Below, in pieces: positions 35,055 through 42,446 of a DNA stretch of 47,027 nucleotides. Position numbers and translations under genes: made by a program. The stretch is from an uncultured Lentisphaeraceae bacterium (lineage in GTDB: Bacteria > Verrucomicrobiota > Kiritimatiellia > RFP12 > DVOR01), in assembly GCA_949288955.1 (NCBI GenBank), contig CASEMS010000014.1, positions 1 to 47,027 on the forward strand, read 5' to 3'. The number at the start of each line of letters is the position of its first letter. Position 1 is the stretch's first letter. A model generated the notes under the pieces. It worked only from the letters and a program-made list of their open reading frames with translations. It made no database searches and was not told the origin of the DNA.

Positions 35055-35075
35055 TTGTACTCATCACATACCCTC

Positions 35076-35108
35076 GGCCCCGAGGCGCATCGCGCCCGGG
35101 GCCTTTTC
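35076..35108 (+). terminator. Terminator of the giant surface-protein gene
   Basis: GGCCCCG / CGGGGCC outer stem with GGCGC-ATC-GCGCC inside, followed by TTTT. Confidence 0.85.
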
Positions 35109-35130
35109 GTTTGCCCCGCCGGGGGAGGGG

Positions 35131-35453
35131 AAGATCACGAAGTCCACAAAGGGAAACACGGGGGGACACGAAGCACGACGGGGAGAAAATCACAACGGGC
35201 ACAACGGGCACAAAGGAGGGCGCGGGCGTGCCCGCGCAGGACGGGAGGGACGGCGAGGGGAAACCGCAGATTGCGCAGATTGGGGCAGATTGGGGGTCGG
35301 CTACCGCCGACAGGACTGCCAGAGGGGAAGACCGCCACAGCACAACGGAGGACAATCACAACGGGCAGCGCGGGAGGCGAGGGCGGTAGGGAGCGGTCAG
35401 CGGGCGAAGCCCGCAGAGCGACCGGCGGAGCCCGCAAGCCTCCCGCGCCCCCT
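35131..35453 (-). repeat. Composite palindromic element, copy A3 (inverted)
   Basis: Reverse-strand copy: body at 35369-35449 and tail at about 35131-35220, the latter about 80 percent alike to 22676-22750 by eye. The material between body and tail (35221-35368) differs from A1. No gene is seen in 35055-35594. Confidence 0.78.
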
Positions 35454-35471
35454 TGGGTTCCCCTCAGTCGA

Positions 35472-35548
35472 TCGGCCCCCGACCCGTGGAGGATCGGCGG
35501 CTGACTCTCCCCGGATCGGCGGCTGATCCACCTTGTGTCGGCCGCCAA
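35472..35548. repeat. 22-bp phased palindromic array 9 (4 units)
   Basis: Units at 35472, 35494, 35516 and 35538, exactly 22 bases apart, upstream of the tolB promoter. Confidence 0.85.
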
Positions 35549-35593
35549 GTCTTCGGTGCCATCGGTGGTGTTGGGCAAGGCGGGGGCGTTTTG

Positions 35594-35602
35594 TGGTATG
35601 AT
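35594..35602 (+). promoter_or_regulatory. tolB promoter implying a leaderless transcript
   Basis: TGGTATGAT (TATGAT at 35597-35602). ATG 35610 begins seven bases after the hexamer, about where transcription should start. Confidence 0.6.
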
Positions 35603-35609
35603 AAGGGAC

Positions 35610-36830
35610 ATGAGACGATGTGTGGTTGGCTTGCTGGTCGTGGCGTTGGCGGGGCTTTGCCCGGCGGCGGCGCCGGTGATTGACGTGACGGTGCAAGGCG
35701 TTGCGCGGCAGTCGCTTGCGCTTGGCGCGCAGGGGAGCGGCGCGGGCGGCGAGGCCTTTGTGCGGACGTTGCGGAACGATCTGGCGCGGTGCGGGTGGTA
35801 TCGTCTGGCCTCGGGCGCGGCGCAGGTGCGCGTGGGGGGCGCGGTCTCGGGCGCGGATGGGGTGGCTGAGCGGCTGACGGTGGAGTGGCCGGGCAGGCGC
35901 TTCGCGTGGGAGCGTCAGGCCGCCGACGCGGCGCAGGCGCGCCGCCATGCCCATGAGCTGGCGGACGCGATCGTCGGCGCGACCACCGGCGAGAAGGGCA
36001 TCGCGCAGAGCCGCCTGGCGTTGGTGGCGAAGTCGGGGACGCGCCGCGACGGCACGGCCATCGAGGATCTCTATGTGTGCGACTACGACGGCCACAATCT
36101 GCGCCGGGTGACGCGCGACGGGGCGCCGATCGTGGGGCCGCGTTGGGCGCCGAATGGCCGGGAGGTCTATTTCACGAGCTATCGGTTGGGTTACCCGGCG
36201 GTCTTCGTGGCGGACGTGGCCTCGGGCGCGGTGCGCAAGCTGGCGGACTTCCGTGGGTTGAGCACGGGCGCGGTGCCCTCGCCGACGGATCCGGGGCGGG
36301 TGGCGCTCATCCTCTCCCACCAGGGCAACCCGGAGCTTTACGTGATGGATGTGGCGACGCGCCGCCTGACGCGCCTGACGGAGACGAAGCTGGCGGCGGA
36401 GGCAAGCCCTTGTTGGTCCCCGGATGGCCGGCAGATCTGCTACGTCTCCGACCGCTCGGGGTCGCCCCAGCTGTATGTGGTGGATGTGGCGACGAAGGCG
36501 ACGCGCCGCCTGACGCTGCGGGGCGGGGAGAATGTGCAGCCGGATTGGGGGAAGGGCGGCATCGTCTTCGCCACCAAGCGTGGGGCGCCCTATCGCATCG
36601 CGGTGATCGACCCGGCGCGGGGGGAGGAGTCGGTGCGCTTCCTCACCCCGATGAACGATCAGTATGAGTCGCCCTCCTGGGCGCCGGATGGCCGCCATGT
36701 GGTGGCCGCCCGCACGCAGGGGCGCGAGACCTCGGTGTGGGTGCTGGACGCCGCCGAGCGCGGCGACGCCCCCTACAAACCCTTTTCCGGCGCGGGCACG
36801 CAGTGGCAGAACCCCGCCTGGAGCAAGTAA
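35610..36830 (+). CDS. tolB: Tol-Pal system translocation protein TolB
   Basis: A 406-aa periplasmic protein of the Tol-Pal envelope system. Residues 1-20 are a signal peptide (VVGLLVVALAGLCPAAA). An N-terminal alpha/beta domain of about 120 residues precedes a six-bladed WD40-like propeller with repeats PRWAPNGREVYFTS, PCWSPDGRQICYVS and PSWAPDGRHVVAA. It binds Pal and helps constrict the outer membrane at division. The start at 35610 gives a standard signal peptide but has no ribosome site; ATG 35598 is an alternative four codons upstream. pal follows after 16 bases. tolQ, tolR and tolA are not adjacent. Confidence 0.92.
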   Translation: MRRCVVGLLVVALAGLCPAAAPVIDVTVQGVARQSLALGAQGSGAGGEAFVRTLRNDLARCGWYRLASGAAQVRVGGAVSGADGVAERLTVEWPGRRFAWERQAADAAQARRHAHELADAIVGATTGEKGIAQSRLALVAKSGTRRDGTAIEDLYVCDYDGHNLRRVTRDGAPIVGPRWAPNGREVYFTSYRLGYPAVFVADVASGAVRKLADFRGLSTGAVPSPTDPGRVALILSHQGNPELYVMDVATRRLTRLTETKLAAEASPCWSPDGRQICYVSDRSGSPQLYVVDVATKATRRLTLRGGENVQPDWGKGGIVFATKRGAPYRIAVIDPARGEESVRFLTPMNDQYESPSWAPDGRHVVAARTQGRETSVWVLDAAERGDAPYKPFSGAGTQWQNPAWSK

Positions 36831-36846
36831 AGGAAGGAACACGGAC

Positions 36847-37422
36847 ATGAAGACTCCCCTCGCAATCGCGCTTCTGGCCGCCGCCGCGGTGGCCGTCTGC
36901 GGGTGCGCCACGAAGAGCGGCAAGGCCGCCCCCGGCGCGGGCCAGGACGCCTATTACGATGCCGCCGGCGACGCGGCGGTGGATCCCAACGCGGCGGGCT
37001 TCGACCCCAACGACCCGAACGTGGGCGCCTTCGCCGACCCCGCCGCCGGCACCGGCAACTTCGAGGATCGCTACACCCGCATCAGCGACGCGGGGCTGGA
37101 GCCGCTCCTCTTCACCTTCGACAGCTACACGCTGCCGGTGGACGAGCTGGCGAAGGCGGACGCCGCCGCGCAGTACCTGCTGAACAACCCGCAGCACGTC
37201 ATGGTCATCGAGGGCCATTGCGACGAGCGCGGCTCCAATGAGTACAACCTCTCGCTCTCCGAGCAGCGCGCCGGCGGCGTGCGCGACTACATCGTGGCCT
37301 ATGGCATCGACCCGGCCCGCATCCAGACGCGCGCCTTCGGCGAGGAGAAGCCGGCCGTCCCCGAGCACAACGAGGAGGCCTATCGGCTGAACCGCCGCGC
37401 CGAGTTCGTCCCCTACAAGTAA
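36847..37422 (+). CDS. pal: Peptidoglycan-associated lipoprotein
   Basis: A 191-aa outer-membrane lipoprotein. The signal peptide ends at VCGC; Cys20 is the likely lipidated residue. A flexible acidic, Asp/Asn/Pro-rich linker spans residues 21-75. The OmpA-like domain follows, with FTFDSYTL, VIEGHCDERGSNEYNLSLSEQRA and an Arg-rich end (LNRRAEFV), the peptidoglycan-binding motif. AAGGAAC is the ribosome site. It forms an operon with tolB. Two GC-rich hairpins without T-run (37426-37461) lie before tatB. Confidence 0.95.
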   Translation: MKTPLAIALLAAAAVAVCGCATKSGKAAPGAGQDAYYDAAGDAAVDPNAAGFDPNDPNVGAFADPAAGTGNFEDRYTRISDAGLEPLLFTFDSYTLPVDELAKADAAAQYLLNNPQHVMVIEGHCDERGSNEYNLSLSEQRAGGVRDYIVAYGIDPARIQTRAFGEEKPAVPEHNEEAYRLNRRAEFVPYK

Positions 37423-37491
37423 GGCCGCGCGCCGTGGCGCGCGGGGGCGTGCGGCCCCCGCGTGCCCGCCCGCGTGCCCTCGGAAGACGCC

Positions 37492-37956
37492 ATGTCGTTC
37501 ACGGAAACCCTGGTCATCCTCGTGGTGGCGATGATCGTGCTGGGCCCCAAGAAGCTGCCCCAGGCGGCCCGCAAGGTGGGCCATTGGATGGGCGTGCTCC
37601 GCCGCGCCAGCGACGAGTTCAAGCGCCAGGTGATGACCATGGATCAGCAGTTCGACGACCGCCTCAACGCCGCCACCTCCGACCTGGACCGCCTGGCGCC
37701 CACCGACGAGGAGCTGGCGCGCCAGGTGAATGACACGCTGGACGAGGTGGAGGCCGCCTTCGGCGCGCCGCCCGTCGCCTCGCCCGACGACGATTGGGGC
37801 GCGGAGCCCGTCCCCGGCGGCCTGCCCCCCGAGCCCGCCCCCGAGCCCGAGCCTCCGCCCGCGCCGGCGGCGTCGGCGCCGGATGGCGCGCGCCCGCGTT
37901 CGCTCGGGCTCTCGCCCACGCCCAAGGCCCCCGCCAAGGAGGCGCGCCGTGGCTGA
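37492..37956 (+). CDS. tatB: Sec-independent translocase subunit TatB (TatA/B family)
   Basis: A 154-aa protein: a single N-terminal membrane helix (about residues 5-18, ETLVILVVAMIVLG), the PKKLPQAAR hinge, an amphipathic helix to about residue 50, and an acidic, Pro-rich tail. The length and acidic tail favour TatB over TatA. It forms the twin-arginine signal receptor with TatC. The sulfatase in this window carries a Tat-type signal. The gene overlaps tatC by eight bases. No separate tatA is seen. Confidence 0.88.
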   Translation: MSFTETLVILVVAMIVLGPKKLPQAARKVGHWMGVLRRASDEFKRQVMTMDQQFDDRLNAATSDLDRLAPTDEELARQVNDTLDEVEAAFGAPPVASPDDDWGAEPVPGGLPPEPAPEPEPPPAPAASAPDGARPRSLGLSPTPKAPAKEARRG

Positions 37957-38773
37957 CAAGGGCCGTCTCGCCGCAGCTTTCAGGCATTGCTTCTCGGAGA
38001 CGGAGGAGGATCGCCTGCGTGAGGATGAGCTGGACCCGCCGCGGCCCTTCATCGAGCACTTCATCGATTTGCGCGACTGCATCGTGCGCTGCGCGCTGTC
38101 GTGGGTGGCGGGGATGCTCATCGTGGCGCCCTTCGCGCCGAAGGTCATCGCCCTTCTGCAGTGGCCGTTGCGGGCCGCGGGCCTGGAGGAGCAGGGGGTC
38201 TCGGTGCAGGGGCTGGAGGTGGGCACCGGCTTCTCGCTCTTCATGACGACGATGCTGTGGGGCGGGACGATCGTGGCGCTGCCCGCGCTGCTCTATTTCA
38301 TCGCCCGCTTCGTCTTCCCGGGGCTGCGGCGGCACGAGCGCAACCTCATCCTCTTCACGCTGGGGGCGGGGGTCTTTCTCTTCCTGGGGGGCGTGTGGCT
38401 CTGCTTCAGCTTCACGCTGAGGTTGGCGTTGGAGGCGTTGCTGGCGCTGAACGCCTGGATGCACGTGCCGGTGACGATCCTCCAGGCCGACGCCTACATC
38501 GCCTTTGTGCTGAAGGTGCTGCTGGCCTTTGGGCTGGCCTTCCAGTTCCCCCTCGTGCTCCTGGCGCTGGGGTGGCTGGGGATCATCCGCGCGGAGACGC
38601 TCCGGGCGCGGCGGGGGGCGGCCATCATCCTCATCTTCGTGGTGGCGATGTTCCTGACGCCGCCGGACCCGCTCTCGCAGATCGTCATGGCCGTGCCGAT
38701 GTGCGTGCTGTATGAATTGACCATCTGGCTGGTGCGCCTGCGTGAGCGCCTGGCCGACGAACCGGAGAAGTGA
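37949..38773 (+). CDS. tatC: Sec-independent translocase subunit TatC
   Basis: A 274-aa, six-helix inner-membrane protein that reads the twin-arginine signal. PFIEHFIDLRDCIVRC is the family start with the conserved cytoplasmic glutamate. FVFPGLRRHERN, FAFQFPLVLLALGWLGII and FVVAMFLTPPDPLSQIVMAVPM are family segments. GTG 37949 is chosen because AGGAGG lies six bases upstream; it overlaps tatB. About 35 extra N-terminal residues precede the usual start. Confidence 0.94.
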   Translation: MADKGRLAAAFRHCFSETEEDRLREDELDPPRPFIEHFIDLRDCIVRCALSWVAGMLIVAPFAPKVIALLQWPLRAAGLEEQGVSVQGLEVGTGFSLFMTTMLWGGTIVALPALLYFIARFVFPGLRRHERNLILFTLGAGVFLFLGGVWLCFSFTLRLALEALLALNAWMHVPVTILQADAYIAFVLKVLLAFGLAFQFPLVLLALGWLGIIRAETLRARRGAAIILIFVVAMFLTPPDPLSQIVMAVPMCVLYELTIWLVRLRERLADEPEK

Positions 38774-38776
38774 CAC

Positions 38777-39985
38777 ATGGGCTTCGAGAGCGGCGCGCTT
38801 TCCTTCCACGCCTTTTTCCTCCCCGAGGGGCTTGAGCCCACCGCGATGGAGCGCTTCGCGGCGCGCCCCCTGCCGCCCCTCAAGACCCTCACCGGCGACC
38901 AGCCCATCCACGGGTGGGCCGGCCCCTGCCACGCCCTCGACGGCGACCTCTCCGAGGCGCATTGCTGGCGCGGCGACTGGCTCTGGCTCGCCCACGTGAC
39001 GGCCCGCCGCCAGGTGCCGCCGAGCTACCTCCGCGCCGCCATCCTCGCCGAGCTGGAGGTGGAGCGCAAGGCCCGCGGCGTCGAGTTCCTCCCCCGCGCC
39101 GCCAAGACCGAGGTGCGCGAGCGCGTCGCCGAGGCTCTCCTCCGGGAGGCCCAGCCCGCCTTCGCCTCCATGGAATGCGCCGTCGACCTCCGCCGCGGGC
39201 GCCTCCTGGCCGCGGCGATGAACGACCGCGCCATGCAGCTGCTCTGCCCCTTCTTCCGCGAGACCGTCGGCATGATGCCCGTGCTCTGCTGCCCCGAGAG
39301 CGCCGCCTACCGCCTGCGCGGCCTGGACGCCAACGCCCTCGACCGCCTCCCCCTCACGCCCAACCCCGAGTGCCCCGCCCCCGCCGAGAACGCCCTCGGC
39401 GCCGAGTTCCTCACCTGGCTCTTCCACCGCTGGGAGCGCAAAGGCGCCACCTTCGACTTCGACGGCGCGCGCTGCGGCCTCATGTTCGAGGGCCCCCTCA
39501 CCGTCTCCGGCGACGACGCCCCCGGCTGCCACGAGACCCTCCTGCGCAACGGCACCCCCCTCGACTCCCCCGAGCTCGGCATCGCCCTCTGGAACGGCAA
39601 GCGCCTCCGCCGCGCCAAGCTCACCCTCACCCGCAACGACTGGGTCGTCTCCGCCACCGTCGACGCGCAGGACTTCGCGCTCCGCTCCATGAAGGTCGAC
39701 CCCCTGCGCAAGGAAAGCGAGGCCCCCGCCCCCGGCGCCGAGCCCGACGCCCTCCAAGGCCTCCCCTCCCTCAACCGCCCCGGCGCCCCCAAGGCCGCCG
39801 ACCCCGCCGACCCCAAGCGCAAGCTGGAGGTCGACGAACGCCTCGACCGCGCCGCCTTCTACGTCGACGCCCTCCTCCATCTCTACGGTCTCTTCCTCGC
39901 CCGCCGCGAGGAGCCCGCCGCCTGGCGCGCCGACCTCTCCGAACTCCACGCCTGGGTCGCCGCCCGCGCAGGCCGCCGCCCCTAA
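38777..39985 (+). CDS. rdgC: RdgC-like recombination-associated protein
   Basis: A 402-aa protein. The segment from about residue 75 (PPSYLRAAILAELEVER, then FLPRAAKTEVRERVAEALL, AFASMECAVDLRRGRLL and LLCPFFRETVGMMPV) follows the E. coli RdgC pattern of KQALEAK, KDEVLHSLLPRAF, WIDTVNGLIMV and LRKSLGSLPVVPL. RdgC is a ring-shaped dimer that binds double-stranded DNA and restrains RecA. This protein is about 100 residues longer than E. coli RdgC, mostly in the C-terminal half. It is three bases after tatC and probably in the same transcript. The family is best known from beta- and gammaproteobacteria. Assignment is by eye. Confidence 0.78.
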   Translation: MGFESGALSFHAFFLPEGLEPTAMERFAARPLPPLKTLTGDQPIHGWAGPCHALDGDLSEAHCWRGDWLWLAHVTARRQVPPSYLRAAILAELEVERKARGVEFLPRAAKTEVRERVAEALLREAQPAFASMECAVDLRRGRLLAAAMNDRAMQLLCPFFRETVGMMPVLCCPESAAYRLRGLDANALDRLPLTPNPECPAPAENALGAEFLTWLFHRWERKGATFDFDGARCGLMFEGPLTVSGDDAPGCHETLLRNGTPLDSPELGIALWNGKRLRRAKLTLTRNDWVVSATVDAQDFALRSMKVDPLRKESEAPAPGAEPDALQGLPSLNRPGAPKAADPADPKRKLEVDERLDRAAFYVDALLHLYGLFLARREEPAAWRADLSELHAWVAARAGRRP

Positions 39986-39999
39986 CCCCACCCCCTCCC

Positions 40000-40983
40000 A
40001 TGAGCGACACCCGCGGCCTTTCCCTCCTCTCCGGCGGCTTGGACTCCATGCTCGCCGTCTGCCTCCTGCGCGACCAAGGCATCGCCATGGAAGGCATCGT
40101 CTTCGTCAGCCCCTTCTTCGACGCCGCCCCCGCCCGCCAGGCCGCCCGCCAGCTCGGCGTCACCCTCCATGAGGTCGACTTCTCCGCCGACATCCTCGCC
40201 CTCGTCCGCCACCCCCCGCACGGCTTCGGCGGCGCCATGAACCCCTGCATCGACTGCCACGCCGCCATGATCCGCCGCGCCGGCGAATTCATGCGCGCGG
40301 GCGGCTACGCCTTCGTCTCCACCGGAGAGGTCCTCAACCAGCGCCCCATGTCGCAGAACCGCAAGAGCCTCGCCACCGTCGCCGAGGCCTCGGGGCTCGC
40401 CGGGCGCCTCCTCCGCCCCCTCTCCGCCCGCCTGCTCGACCCCACCGAGCCCGAGCTGGAGGGCCGCGTCGACCGTGAGCGCCTCGGCGCCATCCAAGGC
40501 CGCCAACGCACCGAGCAGCTCGCCCTCGCCAAACGCTTCGGCCTCACCCAATTCCCCTCCCCCGCCGGCGGCTGCCTCCTCACCGAGAAAGGCTACTGCC
40601 GCAAACTGCGCGACCTCTTCGACCACACCCCCGGCATCCCCGCCGTCGAGGACGTCGCCCTCCTCCGCTTCTCCCGCCACTTCCGCCTCCCCGAGGGCGG
40701 GCGCATCATCGTCGGCCGCAACCGCGCCGACAACCAAGCCCTGAAAGCCCTCGCCCGCCAAGGCCGCGCCATCCTCCACACCGTCAACGTCCCCGGCCCC
40801 ACCGCCGTCATCCTCGGCGACATCCCCCCCGGCGACCTCCATCGCGCCGCCCAGATCGTCGCCGCCTACGGCGATCGCGGCGCGCTCGCCCAGGTCATCG
40901 TCCGCCACGTCACCCCCACCGCCGCCACCGAGCTCCCCGTCACCCCCCTGCCCCGCGAAACCTTCGCCCCCTGGATGCTCTGA
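40000..40983 (+). CDS. PP-loop ATPase, MnmA/ThiI-like tRNA-thiolation-type protein
   Basis: A 327-aa protein of the adenine-nucleotide alpha-hydrolase superfamily. The PP-loop is SGGLDSMLA (11-19). NPCIDCH (C83, C86) and the later PSPAGGCLLTEKGYC supply cysteines placed like the catalytic pair of tRNA 2-thiouridylases. The last 110 residues resemble the NFACT-R_2-type domain of this subgroup. Many relatives are annotated as tRNA thiouridylase or ThiI-like, but it is not orthodox MnmA. No clear ribosome site; ATG follows rdgC by 14 bases. Confidence 0.82.
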   Translation: MSDTRGLSLLSGGLDSMLAVCLLRDQGIAMEGIVFVSPFFDAAPARQAARQLGVTLHEVDFSADILALVRHPPHGFGGAMNPCIDCHAAMIRRAGEFMRAGGYAFVSTGEVLNQRPMSQNRKSLATVAEASGLAGRLLRPLSARLLDPTEPELEGRVDRERLGAIQGRQRTEQLALAKRFGLTQFPSPAGGCLLTEKGYCRKLRDLFDHTPGIPAVEDVALLRFSRHFRLPEGGRIIVGRNRADNQALKALARQGRAILHTVNVPGPTAVILGDIPPGDLHRAAQIVAAYGDRGALAQVIVRHVTPTAATELPVTPLPRETFAPWML

Positions 40984-41060
40984 CGCCTCCCAAGCCGCCC
41001 CCGCCGCACGCCACCCTCCCAGCCGCCCCAGACGCCTATCCCAACTGCGGCGAGCGGTCA

Positions 41061-41130
41061 GGCGCGTCCGCAGGACGCGCCCGGGGGTGCAGGGTGTCTT
41101 GCACCCTGCCGGGGGTCTTGGGGGCGGAGC
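41061..41130. repeat. GC-rich hairpins in the 40984-41312 gap
   Basis: GGCGCGTCC-GCA-GGACGCGCC (41061-41081), GCAGGGTG / CACCCTGC (41089-41109) and a GGGGGC / GCCCCC hairpin (about 41115-41130) follow one another. No T-run follows. The remainder of the gap to the next promoter is array 10. Confidence 0.6.
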
Positions 41131-41169
41131 CCCCAGTCCTCCGAGAACCCACTCCCCTCCCTTCCCCCA

Positions 41170-41290
41170 TCCGCCGCCACCCCAAAGCGACTCCGCCGCT
41201 ACCCCAAGGAGACTCAGCCGCCGATCCTCGGAGACTTGGCCGCCAATCCGTTTTGGGGTGGGGGCCGATCCGCCCAGGATTCGGGGGCGG
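41170..41290. repeat. 22-bp phased palindromic array 10 (up to 6 units)
   Basis: Units at 41170, 41192, 41214 and 41236, and decayed ones at 41258 and 41280. The 22-base pitch is kept even where the sequence has drifted. Confidence 0.75.
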
Positions 41291-41312
41291 CCCGTCGCCG
41301 CTCTTTTGGGGA

Positions 41313-41340
41313 TTGAATATCTCGGCGATTTTGGTATAAT
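41313..41340 (+). promoter_or_regulatory. Promoter of the Sel1-like paralog operon
   Basis: TTGAAT (41313-41318), 16 bases, TATAAT (41335-41340) preceded by TGG. Start of transcription near 41347. Confidence 0.7.
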
Positions 41341-41346
41341 GGTGGA

Positions 41347-41467
41347 CAGTTATGAGCTGTTGTGCGTGAGCACAAACAGGTTTTTGCGCGAAAGCGCTTG
41401 ATCGGCGACCCACGACGGGTTGCAAACAACTAGCGGAGCGTCTGCTCCGAGAAAGACGAGGTAACGT
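41347..41467 (+). promoter_or_regulatory. Structured leader with four consecutive hairpins
   Basis: Four stems in 95 bases: 41357-41379 (CTGTTGTGC / GCACAAACAG, followed by GTTTTT, terminator-like), 41386-41397 (GCGC-GAAA-GCGC, a GNRA tetraloop), 41405-41423 (GCGACCC / GGGTTGC) and 41434-41449 (CGGAGC-GTCT-GCTCCG). The first stem with its T-run suggests attenuation (inference). Confidence 0.55.
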
Positions 41468-42433
41468 ATGTTTTCCTCTCACCCCCCGGCGGATACCGAC
41501 TGGGATTCTCTCGCGCTCGGTGCGCGAAACGGCGACCCTGCCTCCAGGCTCGCCCTCTTCCAAGCCCTCAATGCCTATCTCAAGAACTGGGTCCGGATTA
41601 CCGGAGGCTGGCCTGCGCCCGTGCCGAACCGCGAAGGTTGGCATGAGGCGATGGTGCGCGTGGGTCTGGCCGACGGTTGCGACGTGGCCGGCCTGTGGGG
41701 CGCCGAGATGGCGGCCTTGCCGGAGGACAGGCGCGACGAGCGGCTGTTGAGGTTGGCCGTGGAGGCCGATTTGCCCGACGCGTGGTATGAGGTGTGGGAA
41801 GAGCAGGTGCGGGACACCCCGAAGGCGGAGCGCGAGGCTGCGTTGCGCCAGGCCGCCGCGGCGGGGCACGCGAGGGCGTTGCTGACGTGCGCACGGATGG
41901 GGGGTGGCGGGGCGTGCGCGTTCGGCGACCCGGAGGCGTTGTTGCGCCGGGCGGCGGCGACGGGGGCGGCGTGCCGGACGTTCGGGCTCTGGCTGCTCTT
42001 GGTGCGCCATCTGCCGGACGAGGCGGAAGGCTGGCTGCAGAAGGGTTTCAATGGGAGCGACCCCATCGTGGCCTATCAGCTGGCGTTGTGCGCGGAACGG
42101 CGGGGGGACGGCGCGGCGGCGGCGGACTTCCTGCGCGTCTGCCTGAGGGCGGTGGAGCACGTTTCGTTCGGCGATCCCGGTGGGGGCTTTCCGCCGGAGC
42201 ATTATATGCCGGTGGTGGCCGGGCGGAGGGTGCCTTTCGCGTTGGGGTTGGGTTGGTCGGGGCCGCGGGAGGCAATCGCCAACGGTTACCGCTTCTCGCA
42301 TGTGCCCAAGGCGCACTTCGTCTGGCTGGCCGAGCGGGGGCTTGCGCCGCAGGAATACACCGAGGCCGACCTGGATTGCTACGCGCGGGAGGTCTTGGAG
42401 CATCTGCGCGCCACGTACCCGGCACAGGCCTGA
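41468..42433 (+). CDS. Helical-repeat (Sel1/TPR-like) protein
   Basis: A 321-aa protein without signal peptide. Its Ala-rich helix pairs (ALRQAAAAGHARALLTCARMG, LLRRAAATGAACRTFGLWLL, AYQLALCAERRGDGAAAADFLRVC) have the small-residue spacing of Sel1-like and TPR solenoids, so a protein-binding scaffold is likely. The final 90 residues (residues about 235-321, containing FVWLAERGL and YTEADLDCYAREVLEHL) look like a separate globular part that I do not recognise. It is first in a run of related genes and follows a structured leader. Confidence 0.7.
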   Translation: MFSSHPPADTDWDSLALGARNGDPASRLALFQALNAYLKNWVRITGGWPAPVPNREGWHEAMVRVGLADGCDVAGLWGAEMAALPEDRRDERLLRLAVEADLPDAWYEVWEEQVRDTPKAEREAALRQAAAAGHARALLTCARMGGGGACAFGDPEALLRRAAATGAACRTFGLWLLLVRHLPDEAEGWLQKGFNGSDPIVAYQLALCAERRGDGAAAADFLRVCLRAVEHVSFGDPGGGFPPEHYMPVVAGRRVPFALGLGWSGPREAIANGYRFSHVPKAHFVWLAERGLAPQEYTEADLDCYAREVLEHLRATYPAQA

Positions 42434-42446
42434 AGGGAGGGGGACC

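Noticed and set aside
41339..41401. 20-codon upstream ORF in the Sel1 leader
   Set aside because: Its ATG overlaps the -10 hexamer, before the expected transcription start; the bases are better explained by hairpins.
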